Below, one piece after another: positions 1 to 6,352 of a DNA stretch of 10,131 nt. Within the stretch, counting starts at the first letter, position 1. Every line of letters begins with the position of its first letter. Under the pieces are notes generated by a model, which saw only the letters and a list, made by a program, of their open reading frames with translations, was not told the DNA's origin and made no database searches. The position numbers and the translations under genes are program-made. The stretch comes from Lachnospiraceae bacterium (GTDB lineage: Bacteria; Bacillota; Clostridia; Lachnospirales; Lachnospiraceae), in assembly GCA_024695225.1 (NCBI GenBank), contig JAILIO010000281.1:1-10131 (forward strand). Reading direction: 5' to 3'.

Positions 1-841
1 ACCAGGGACTCATGGTATGGGATATGGCCGAGTTAAATATGGACATCACAAGGGCTATGGCGCTCCCCAGGGTATATATGCCGGCCTCTCTGTCACCTGC
101 AAGCTTCTGTATCATGATCCTGTCGGAACTCTGGAGTATCACTGTGGACAGGAAATGGGGTATCAGTGGGATACAAAAGCTCAGGGCATGTGCCCAGAAC
201 CTTTTACTGAAAAACACCTTTCCCCTGAACATCTGTGAAAAAAAGAGCCAGATATAGAAGACCAGATTCACCCCTGCAAAAGACAGGATCCTCGCAGTGA
301 CCTTGTCTTCAAAGAAATATACGGATGATATGCCGAGGATCGCCTGGACAGCAGACACAGAGAGGGAGATCGCAACCATCGCCCTGTATCTGTACTGCGT
401 CCTCTGTTCAGTCATCCAAAATATGTAGACTGCGTTGGTCCACATGGTCACAAACATTCCGGTCATCTGGTATGTGGTGAGGGACAGGAAACTGTTAAGA
501 CTGTTCCTGAAGATAAAATACACCCCAAACCACAATATGCACAGCACAAGGGTCAGACTCTGAAGGGACGAAGAGAACTCCTCTTTCTCATCTTCATACT
601 TCACTATCCCTCTCTGGTAAACCCCTTCCCCCATATTCAGGGTGACTATGATTGACAGTATCGAATACCAGGAAGTGTATGCTCCGTAACCTCCGTACTG
701 CCCTTCGCTCATTATCCTGGTATAAATGGGGGTTATGATCACATTTATACCCTGCTGCAGGGCAGAACAGACCAGAAACCAGAAGGATGCTCTGGCCTGG
801 ACAGGCGCGTTTTTATTTATCTGTTTTAATTTATCTATCAA
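1..841 (-). CDS. Wzx-type polysaccharide flippase (partial, runs off left edge)
   Basis: Likely moves lipid-linked oligosaccharide units across the cytoplasmic membrane during surface polysaccharide assembly. One unbroken frame gives 280 codons before the window ends, so the C-terminal part is missing. Seen: an N-terminal stretch reading SALQQGINVIITPIYTRIM, the usual first helix and loop of the polysaccharide-biosynthesis/MATE-like family, then GQYGGYGAYTSWYSI, several hydrophobic helices, and IPLIPHFLSTVILQSSDRIM followed by AGIYTLG, a hallmark region of these flippases. The start is inferred: an in-frame TGA lies at 862-860 and the only usable codon before the first helix is TTG at 841-839, with a weak AGGG 10 bases upstream. 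An ATG start does not exist in this frame before the conserved region. It follows the glycosyltransferase in the same direction after an 86-bp gap filled by a repeat array. Family call is firm; the exported substrate is unknown. Confidence 0.88.
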   Translation of the reverse strand, partial: MIDKLKQINKNAPVQARASFWFLVCSALQQGINVIITPIYTRIMSEGQYGGYGAYTSWYSILSIIVTLNMGEGVYQRGIVKYEDEKEEFSSSLQSLTLVLCILWFGVYFIFRNSLNSFLSLTTYQMTGMFVTMWTNAVYIFWMTEQRTQYRYRAMVAISLSVSAVQAILGISSVYFFEDKVTARILSFAGVNLVFYIWLFFSQMFRGKVFFSKRFWAHALSFCIPLIPHFLSTVILQSSDRIMIQKLAGDREAGIYTLGSAIALVMSIFNSAISHTMSPW

Positions 842-871
842 TATGCCACGACCCTGTTTTCAGATACAATT

Positions 872-950
872 CACACCAGTCATCCCGCACACCAGTCATC
901 TCGCACACCGGTTATCCCGCACACCAGTCATCCTACACACCGGCTGATCA
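872..950. repeat. 16-bp tandem repeat array, five copies
   Basis: Five head-to-tail units begin at 872, 888, 904, 920 and 936, with plus-strand consensus CACACCRGTYATCCCG. Units 1 and 2 differ at one base; the last is degenerate at its end. There are no spacers. The array occupies the gap between the glycosyltransferase and the flippase and covers the last codons and the TGA stop of the glycosyltransferase (928-930). Because 16 is not a multiple of three, gain or loss of a copy shifts the downstream frame. It ends about 30 bp before the TTG start of the flippase. Confidence 0.93.
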
Positions 951-2097
951 AAAAAGAAAGCAGTCCTTCCCCATGGAACCGTCCCGTGAGCCAAAGGCAG
1001 AAAACAGCCAGTCTGTGATCAACCCGCTCCCCGGAAAGCCTTGGAGAAAAGGGACAGATCTTCAGGGAACAGTCATTTTTAAGAAGCCATTCCTGTATCC
1101 TTTTGAATTCTTTTACTATCACTTCTCTGCTCTCACCCCGGGAGGTGTACAGAAAGTTTCTCACACAGTGCCTGTAAATAAAATAGTCCAGATAAACATC
1201 ACGCTCGTCATACATATCCAGGACTTTCTCAAGAGGAGGAATGATGTCCGAGCCCGAACAGGTTCTCCTGTGAAGTGTATTGGAGACGCTGTCAGGATGT
1301 TTCACCCACACATATCCTGCGTAGTCGGTAAAGGCGATCTTGGGATAATATGACAGGAGTTTCAGCCAGAAATACATATCTTCGTCTATGGAAGACGGCA
1401 GGAACTCAGCGCAGGCATCATCCAGAAAAGACTTTCTGTATATCTTCCCCCAGGGGACCACCAGGATATATCTGAGCCAGTCTGTACCGGACCCGCTTTT
1501 CAAATGGGTTCCGGACCCAAAGAGTCTCCCGGTCTTATGGAGTATCCTATGCTCTGATACACTTCTGCAGCTCTCACATTTCACGTGAGTACCGGACCCA
1601 AAGAGCCTCCCGGTCTTATGGAGTTTCCTATGCTCTGATACCCTTCTGCAGCCCCCGCATTTCACATGAGTCCCGGGTCCAACGATCCTCCGGGTCTCCA
1701 GGAGTTTCATATCCTCCGTCACCCTTCTGTAGCCCCCAACCGCCACATGGGCTCCGGATCCTTCGATCAGGCACAGAAACTTCTCCACATAACTCTTCGG
1801 CACCAGATCGTCGTCATCCATAAACATTACATATTTCCCGGAACAGGCCTTGAGCCCCGCGTTTCTGGCTTCAGCAATGCCCTTATTTTCCTGATGCAGA
1901 ACTTTGACCCTGGGGTCTGCTGCCGCAAACCGGGACAGCATTTCAGAGGAACCGTCACTTGAACCGTCGTCCGAAAAAATGATCTCGATATTCTCATATG
2001 TCTGTCTTCTCAGGGAATCAAAACACCCTTTCAGGTGTCTCTCTGCATTCCACACGGGGACTATGATGCTGACCTTTGGTTTGTTGTCATGATCCAT
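928..2097 (-). CDS. Family 2 glycosyltransferase with internal 27-residue repeats
   Basis: Transfers a sugar from a nucleotide-sugar donor to a growing surface glycan on the cytoplasmic face of the membrane; donor and acceptor unknown. The 389-residue product has a GT-A fold signature: VSIIVPVWNAERHLKGC at 9-25, FSDDGSSDGS at 41-50, NKGIAEARNAGL at 71-82, and the acidic metal-binding run MDDDD at 93-97. A later DEDMYFWLKLLS block (238-249) fits the catalytic-base region of the family. Between them, residues 113-193 are three tandem 27-residue units; removing the two extra units gives about 335 residues, close to usual family size. Units 2 and 3 carry CxxC (C147/C150 and C174/C177). Its ATG has only a weak ribosome binding site. 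It is the first gene after the minus-strand promoter at 2179-2207, with the flippase downstream, which places it in a polysaccharide operon. The C-terminal residues SRCVG are encoded by a 16-bp repeat array. Confidence 0.93.
   Translation of the reverse strand: MDHDNKPKVSIIVPVWNAERHLKGCFDSLRRQTYENIEIIFSDDGSSDGSSEMLSRFAAADPRVKVLHQENKGIAEARNAGLKACSGKYVMFMDDDDLVPKSYVEKFLCLIEGSGAHVAVGGYRRVTEDMKLLETRRIVGPGTHVKCGGCRRVSEHRKLHKTGRLFGSGTHVKCESCRSVSEHRILHKTGRLFGSGTHLKSGSGTDWLRYILVVPWGKIYRKSFLDDACAEFLPSSIDEDMYFWLKLLSYYPKIAFTDYAGYVWVKHPDSVSNTLHRRTCSGSDIIPPLEKVLDMYDERDVYLDYFIYRHCVRNFLYTSRGESREVIVKEFKRIQEWLLKNDCSLKICPFSPRLSGERVDHRLAVFCLWLTGRFHGEGLLSFLISRCVG
1519..1761 (-). repeat. 81-bp in-frame tandem repeat, three units, inside the glycosyltransferase
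   Basis: Units run 1761-1681, 1680-1600 and 1599-1519 and encode 27 residues each, starting G(S/P)G(A/T)H. A fourth partial start, GSGTHLK, follows. By hand alignment units 2 and 3 match at about 71 of 81 bases and units 1 and 2 at about 59 of 81. Unit 1 (GGYRRVTEDMKLLET) looks like ordinary family 2 glycosyltransferase sequence, so it is probably the parent and units 2 and 3 the copies. The copies replace VGGYRR with KCGGCRR and KCESCRS. Confidence 0.92.
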
Positions 2098-2178
2098 TGT
2101 TTTCAGATGCTTTCACTAAATATTAAACATTTATCGCTGTGGGACAATGTCTGTATCCGGGGCCTGTAAACCGGGAAG

Positions 2179-2207
2179 ATTATATCATAGCCAAATTCCG
2201 TCCACAA
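2179..2207 (-). promoter_or_regulatory. Promoter of the glycosyltransferase-flippase operon
   Basis: On the minus strand, TTGTGG at 2207-2202 is followed after exactly 17 bases by TATAAT at 2184-2179, preceded by TG one base away (TGATATAAT, an extended -10). The -10 is a perfect consensus; the -35 matches three of six bases. Transcription would begin near 2172, giving a leader of about 75 bases before the glycosyltransferase ATG. Confidence 0.7.
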
Positions 2208-2223
2208 CTTACGAGGATGTAAC

Positions 2224-2251
2224 GAGGGGGTTCTGCTCCCTCTTCTTTTTT
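2224..2251 (+). terminator. Terminator-like hairpin upstream of the ABC-F gene
   Basis: GAGGGGG at 2224-2230 pairs with CTCCCTC at 2236-2242 (seven pairs, one G-U) around a TTCTG loop, followed by TTCTTTTTT. It is oriented to stop plus-strand transcription, yet no plus-strand gene lies upstream in the window. It could be an attenuator in a longer ABC-F transcript or a barrier against antisense reading from the polysaccharide side. Confidence 0.5.
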
Positions 2252-2357
2252 CCATTTGCCTGCTAATATTTTACTCTGAGGGATGTAACGTCATGTCCTG
2301 CAAGGAACAGAATTCCTTTTAGAATCCCTGTCAAATTATCTTCTCTTCCTTAAACCG

Positions 2358-2376
2358 GGAATTGTGCTATAATTCC
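2358..2376 (+). promoter_or_regulatory. Extended -10 promoter of the ABC-F gene within an inverted repeat
   Basis: TG-C-TATAAT at 2365-2373 is a perfect extended -10. The -35 position holds only a poor match. The expected start of transcription is about 2379-2381, on or next to the ATG at 2381. GGAATT (2358-2363) and AATTCC (2371-2376) form a perfect inverted repeat with a 7-base spacer over the -10 and could be an operator; a chance match is also possible. Confidence 0.6.
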
Positions 2377-2380
2377 ACCT

Positions 2381-4339
2381 ATGCTTTTACAGATTTCAGG
2401 ACTTAAAAAGAGTTACGGGGACAGAGTCATATTTGACGATGTTTCGTTTACGCTGGATACGGGACAGAAGCTGTCCATAGTGGGCGTAAACGGCGCAGGG
2501 AAGACCACTCTCATAAAAGCAATTATGCATGAGGAAGATGCTGATTCCGGCGTGGTCGTCATGCCACAGGGGACCTCTGTCGGTTATATCGCCCAGGAGC
2601 AGGGACTGGACAGCGGCAAGACTGTTTTGGAAGAGCTGATGACAGCGAGACCTGAAGTGCTTGCCCTTGAAGATAAAATGAAAGACCTGAGGATTTCGAT
2701 GGAGGAGGTAAATAAAAGCGATGCCCCCACAGGAACTCAGGCCTTTGATGATACCTCAAAGCAATCTGCCGGGCATGCGGGAACCCCGGACCCCGACACT
2801 CTTGCAAAACTCTATTCGGAAGCAGAGGCCGAATATTCCCGTATCGGCGGCTACGAATACAAAAGCAGGGTAACCGGCGCAGTACATGGTCTTTCTCTTG
2901 AGGACATTGAAGACAGGACCGTATCCACCCTCTCGGGAGGAGAAAAGACCAGAGTTGCCCTTGGAAAAGCGCTTATCCGGGAGCCGGAACTTTTGATACT
3001 GGACGAGCCCACAAACCATCTGGATATGGATTCCGTATCCTGGCTTGAAGGCATGCTCTCCACCTTCAAGGGAGCCTTGATCACCGTATCCCACGACAGA
3101 TATTTCCTGGACAGGATATCCGACAGGATACTTGAGATTGAAAACGGTAAGGCCTTTATTTACAAGGGAAACTATACAGCTTACGCGAAGAAAAAAGCGG
3201 AGAAAAGAAAAGCTGAGACCAGGCTTTACCTGAAGCAGCAGGACAAGATACACCACCAGGAGGAAGTGATCGAAAAGCTCAGATCCTTTAACCGGGAAAA
3301 GTCCATCAAGCGTGCGGAGTCCAGGGTAAAAGCCCTTGAAAAGATGGAGACCATAGAACGGCCCGCGGAAGACAACGGGATAAGGATAACCTTCACACCC
3401 TTCCTTCAAAGCGGAAAAGACGTGCTCACCATAGAAAATCTGTCCTGCGCCTACGACGGCACTCCCCTTTTCAGTTCCCAAAACCTGACCATCCACAGGG
3501 GTGAGAGAGTTTGCCTGATCGGAAAGAACGGCACCGGGAAGTCTACGCTTCTGAAGGTCATCAACGGCCTTGTGGCACCGATCACAGGACATGTTTATAA
3601 AGGTGTGAATGTTCACATCGGTTATTACGACCAGGAGTTTAAGAACCTGGGCCGGGGGACTGTTTTCGACGAAGTGTCTGACCGCCGCCCGGACCTCAAA
3701 GAATCCGTGATCCGCACCTACCTTGCGGCTTTTCAGTTCACGGGAGACGATGTGTTCAAAATGATCCCGGATCTGTCCGGCGGTGAAAGGGGGCGCCTCT
3801 CACTGCTCTGCCTGATGCTGGGTAAAGCAAACCTTTTGATACTGGATGAACCCACAAACCACTTGGACATCACATCCAGGGAGGTATTGGAAGATGCGCT
3901 GTCATCCTACGAGGGGACAGTGCTCTCCGTATCCCATGACAGATACTTTATAAACCGCACGGCCACCAGGGTATTGTCACTGGAAAACCGGGAGTTTTTG
4001 GATTTCCCCGGCAATTACGACTACTATCTGGAGAAGCGGCAGGCTCCCGTGGATACGGAAAAAGCCGTGGCTTCTTCAGAAGATCCTCAGACTTCCAAAG
4101 ACGACTGGCTCACACAGAAATCAAAACAGGCTGCCGCAAGGAAACTCCGGTCAGAGATCGAGGCCTGCGAAAAAGAGATAGCGCGTTTGGAAGACCGCAT
4201 AAATGAGATAGATGAAGAGATCATGCTCCCGGAAAACGCCACAGATCCCGGCGTCCTCGCACAGCTTTCAAAAGAAAAGGACGAGATAAACTCGTCCCTT
4301 TCGGATCTGTATGACAGGTGGGAAGCTCTCCAGAGCTAG
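2381..4339 (+). CDS. ABC-F family ATPase (YdiF/Uup-like)
   Basis: A soluble tandem-ATPase protein of the type that acts on the ribosome rather than as a transporter; there are no membrane segments. The 652 residues hold two full nucleotide-binding domains. Domain 1: Walker A GVNGAGKTT at 35-43, signature LSGGE at 184-188, Walker B LLILDE ending at E209 and H238. Domain 2: Walker A GKNGTGKST at 381-389, LSGGE at 465-469, LLILDE ending at E490 and H519. Both carry the DEPTNHLD motif typical of ABC-F. The charged inter-domain linker spans about 266-345, and a C-terminal coiled coil spans about 577-650, as in YdiF and Uup. A low-complexity insert of roughly 30 residues (about 107-138) lies before the domain 1 signature. 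The ATG start is fixed by the family N-terminus (MLLQISGLKKSYG) although no ribosome binding site precedes it. Whether it confers antibiotic resistance or has a housekeeping role cannot be told here. Confidence 0.95.
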   Translation: MLLQISGLKKSYGDRVIFDDVSFTLDTGQKLSIVGVNGAGKTTLIKAIMHEEDADSGVVVMPQGTSVGYIAQEQGLDSGKTVLEELMTARPEVLALEDKMKDLRISMEEVNKSDAPTGTQAFDDTSKQSAGHAGTPDPDTLAKLYSEAEAEYSRIGGYEYKSRVTGAVHGLSLEDIEDRTVSTLSGGEKTRVALGKALIREPELLILDEPTNHLDMDSVSWLEGMLSTFKGALITVSHDRYFLDRISDRILEIENGKAFIYKGNYTAYAKKKAEKRKAETRLYLKQQDKIHHQEEVIEKLRSFNREKSIKRAESRVKALEKMETIERPAEDNGIRITFTPFLQSGKDVLTIENLSCAYDGTPLFSSQNLTIHRGERVCLIGKNGTGKSTLLKVINGLVAPITGHVYKGVNVHIGYYDQEFKNLGRGTVFDEVSDRRPDLKESVIRTYLAAFQFTGDDVFKMIPDLSGGERGRLSLLCLMLGKANLLILDEPTNHLDITSREVLEDALSSYEGTVLSVSHDRYFINRTATRVLSLENREFLDFPGNYDYYLEKRQAPVDTEKAVASSEDPQTSKDDWLTQKSKQAAARKLRSEIEACEKEIARLEDRINEIDEEIMLPENATDPGVLAQLSKEKDEINSSLSDLYDRWEALQS

Positions 4340-4340
4340 A

Positions 4341-4450
4341 AGTTTCAAAGTCCGTTACTTCAAAGTCAGAATCCCCAAAGCCTGCTCTCCTCCAAAGCCC
4401 GTTACTTCATGGTCAGAATCTCCAAAGCCCGGAGTTCCATAGTCCGAAGC
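4341..4450. repeat. Degenerate 15-16 bp repeats filling a convergent intergenic gap
   Basis: The whole gap between the ABC-F stop and the isocitrate dehydrogenase stop is repeated sequence. Two 37-bp copies at 4346-4382 and 4393-4429 (offset 47 bp) differ at about five positions, and each is itself built of 15-16 bp units resembling TTCAAAGTCCGTTAC or TCCAAAGCC. About seven units can be counted. No terminator with a T-run is visible for either converging gene. An AGCTCT/AGAGCT palindrome lies at 4324-4337 in the end of the ABC-F gene. Confidence 0.8.
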
Positions 4451-4451
4451 T

Positions 4452-5651
4452 TCAGATCTCTGCCTTCACCGCTTTTATGAATCCCATGGTATCCAGCTTT
4501 TCAATGTGGTCCAGGGTGGAAATGCCCGCCAGGTCCCCTGTCATCCTGCCGTTCTCGATATTTGCGAGCACTGCCCTCTCAAGTCTGTCCGCATAATCAG
4601 ACAGATCTTTATTTCCATCCATCTCCCCGCGCTTCCTGAGAGCGCCGCTCCATGCAAAGATCGTGGCCACGGAATTGGTGGATGTGGGCTCCCCCTTCAA
4701 ATGCTTGTAATAATGTCTCTGCACCGTGCCATGAGCCGCCTCGTACTCGTAATATCCGTCGGGAGATACGAGGACGCTCGTCATCATTGCAAGGGAGCCG
4801 AAGGCTGTGGACACCATGTCAGACATAACATCCCCGTCGTAATTCTTGAGGGCCCAGATAAATCCCCCCTCGCTTCTGACAACCCTTGCCACCGCATCAT
4901 CTATAAGAGTATAGAAATAAGTGATCCCTGCGTCTTCAAATTTCTTTTTGTATTCATTCTCGTACATCTCTTCAAAGATATCCTTGAACCGGTGGTCATA
5001 GGTCTTTGATATGGTGTCTTTGGAGGCAAACCAAAGGTCTTTCTTCTCACCCAGGGCAAACTCGAAACATGTGCGGGCAAAGCCTGATATGGAGCGGTCA
5101 GTGTTGAACACTCCCTGGAGTATCCCGGGGCCGTCAAACTCATTTATGGTCTTCCTGGTCTCCTTCCCGTCCGTCCCCGTAAATAAGAGCTCTGCCTTTC
5201 CCGCTCCCTCTGCCCTTATTTCCGTGTTCTTGTAGACATCGCCAAAAGCGTGTCTGGCCATGGTGATGGGCTTTTTCCAGGTCCTGACATAGGGCTCGAT
5301 CCCCTTTGCCAGTATTGGGGTCCTGAAAACCGTGCCGTCCAGGATGCTCCTGATGGTGCCGTTTGGACTCTTCCACATCTGTTTTAATTTGTATTCTTCA
5401 ACCCTCTGGGCGTTGGGAGTTATGGTTGCGCATTTTACGCCTACGCCGTATTTTTTTATGGCGTTGGCGGCGTCCACCGTCACCTGATCGTCGGTTTCAT
5501 CCCTGTATTTAAGCCCCAGGTCGTAATACTCTGTCTTCAGGTCCACATAGGGTTCGATAAGCTCTTCCTTTATGGCCGCCCATATGATCCTGGTCATCTC
5601 GTCCCCGTCCATCTCAACCAAAGGCGTTGTCATCTGTATCTTTTCACTCAT
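4452..5651 (-). CDS. icd: NADP-dependent isocitrate dehydrogenase
   Basis: Oxidatively decarboxylates isocitrate to 2-oxoglutarate with reduction of NADP+, in the cytosol. The 399-residue length and sequence match the homodimeric, eukaryote-like class of the enzyme rather than the E. coli type. Substrate residues line up with human IDH1: T78, S95 and N97 in KSPNG, R101, R110, R133, Y140 and K211; metal ligands D251/D252, D274 and D278 in NYDGDVMSD. The NADP site EAAHGTVQRHY (304-314) keeps R312 and H313, which bind the 2'-phosphate and indicate NADP rather than NAD. The start has GGAGGG 8 bases upstream, and its ATG overlaps the TGA of the regulator by 4 bases (ATGA), so translation is probably coupled. 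It is the last gene of the citrate synthase operon; together with citrate synthase and an aconitase from elsewhere it would make 2-oxoglutarate for glutamate synthesis. Confidence 0.97.
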   Translation of the reverse strand: MSEKIQMTTPLVEMDGDEMTRIIWAAIKEELIEPYVDLKTEYYDLGLKYRDETDDQVTVDAANAIKKYGVGVKCATITPNAQRVEEYKLKQMWKSPNGTIRSILDGTVFRTPILAKGIEPYVRTWKKPITMARHAFGDVYKNTEIRAEGAGKAELLFTGTDGKETRKTINEFDGPGILQGVFNTDRSISGFARTCFEFALGEKKDLWFASKDTISKTYDHRFKDIFEEMYENEYKKKFEDAGITYFYTLIDDAVARVVRSEGGFIWALKNYDGDVMSDMVSTAFGSLAMMTSVLVSPDGYYEYEAAHGTVQRHYYKHLKGEPTSTNSVATIFAWSGALRKRGEMDGNKDLSDYADRLERAVLANIENGRMTGDLAGISTLDHIEKLDTMGFIKAVKAEI

Positions 5652-6352
5652 TCGATCTTCCCTCCGTTTACATATCCTTTTTCAACCATGTTCTCATATG
5701 CGTTCAGCACATGCTTGTGGGATAGTTCTTCGGCCTCTTTGCTGTCGCCGTTTTTTATGGCTTCCATTATGGCCTTGTGCTCCCGGTTTGACGCGTCTGA
5801 TCTGGAAGTCTTTGACAGCGTCTTCTGCCTGATATTAATAACATACTGATGGAGTTCCTTCAACATCCGCTCCAAAAGCTTTGAATCGCAGGACTCATAT
5901 ATTATCTCATGGAATCTGCTGTCCAGCCCCGCAAGCTGGTCCAGGTGGCCTTTCTCCGTGTGGAATTCCGCAAGATAGACAGTCTCCTCCAGTTCCTCCA
6001 GCTGTTCCTTTGATATGTGGGTGCAGGCAAGACTTGCCGCCAGTCCTTCAAGCCTAGACCTTATCATATAGACATCCGATATGTCCTCTGTGGTGATGCC
6101 TGTGACATAAGCTCCTTTGTTGGGTATCAGATTGATCAGTCCTTCGAGTTCAAGCTGTCTGAAGGCTTCCCTGACAGGCGTCCTGGAAACCCCCATCTCC
6201 TCTCCGATGGCAGTCTCCTTCAGTTCCTCACCTTCACGGTATCTGCCTGAGAGTATGTCATCCCTGACCTTTCTGAACACACGTCCCCTCAGGGGGCCGG
6301 AATTCCCGGAGTCTTCCCTGTATTTATCCCTGGGTCTTCCCTGGCTATCCAT
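5648..6352 (-). CDS. GntR family regulator, FadR/FCD subfamily
   Basis: A DNA-binding transcription factor whose C-terminal domain probably binds an organic acid. From the chosen start it is 234 residues: winged helix about 20-82, with recognition region GVSRTPVREAFRQLELEGL at 54-72, then an all-helical FCD domain about 90-225. D144, H148 (DSRFH), H192 (EHKAI) and H214 fit the metal-binding set of FCD domains that hold a carboxylate ligand. An ATG at 6403 would add 17 residues, but the ATG at 6352 has GGAG 7 bases upstream and overlaps the citrate synthase stop by 8 bases, so it is preferred. It lies between and overlaps the two enzyme genes, so it is co-transcribed with them. The 22-bp palindrome over the operon promoter, with a TTGTATACAA core typical of this subfamily, is its probable binding site. 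The effector may be citrate, isocitrate or 2-oxoglutarate; this is inference. Confidence 0.93.
   Translation of the reverse strand: MDSQGRPRDKYREDSGNSGPLRGRVFRKVRDDILSGRYREGEELKETAIGEEMGVSRTPVREAFRQLELEGLINLIPNKGAYVTGITTEDISDVYMIRSRLEGLAASLACTHISKEQLEELEETVYLAEFHTEKGHLDQLAGLDSRFHEIIYESCDSKLLERMLKELHQYVINIRQKTLSKTSRSDASNREHKAIMEAIKNGDSKEAEELSHKHVLNAYENMVEKGYVNGGKIE

Larger units (their letters stand above)
2147..2266 (+). other. Possible leader ORF upstream of the ABC-F gene (39 codons)
   Basis: An ATG at 2147 opens a short frame of 39 residues ending at TAA 2264-2266. It runs through the terminator-like hairpin at 2224-2251. A short GGGA sits very close to the ATG, so the ribosome binding site is poor. 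Translated leader ORFs with attenuators are known ahead of several ABC-F antibiotic-resistance genes, which is the only reason to record it. A promoter that would transcribe it is not clear; a poor match (TTGTTT, 18 bases, TATTAA) ends near 2126. May be chance. Confidence 0.2.
2098..2380. other. Divergent intergenic region with a GATGTAACG direct repeat
   Basis: This 283-bp gap separates the minus-strand polysaccharide operon from the plus-strand ABC-F gene. Besides the promoters and hairpin listed separately it holds GAGGATGTAACG near 2213 and GAGGGATGTAACG near 2278, nearly identical words about 65 bases apart, and a small AAGGAA/TTCCTT stem near 2308-2324. No tRNA, known riboswitch or convincing full gene was recognised. 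Confidence 0.5.

Noticed and set aside
872..950. CRISPR array
   Set aside because: The 16-bp units are directly adjacent with no unique spacers and no cas genes nearby.
787..1353. 188-codon open frame on the plus strand
   Set aside because: It is antisense to the flippase and glycosyltransferase and partly encoded by the 16-bp repeat array; its product resembles nothing.
2756..3616. 286-codon open frame on the minus strand
   Set aside because: It lies wholly antisense to the conserved ABC-F gene, resembles no family and has no ribosome binding site that I can see.
4318..4596. 92-codon plus-strand frame with Ser/Pro-rich repeats
   Set aside because: The repeats reflect the intergenic array, and the frame overlaps the ends of two well-supported genes.
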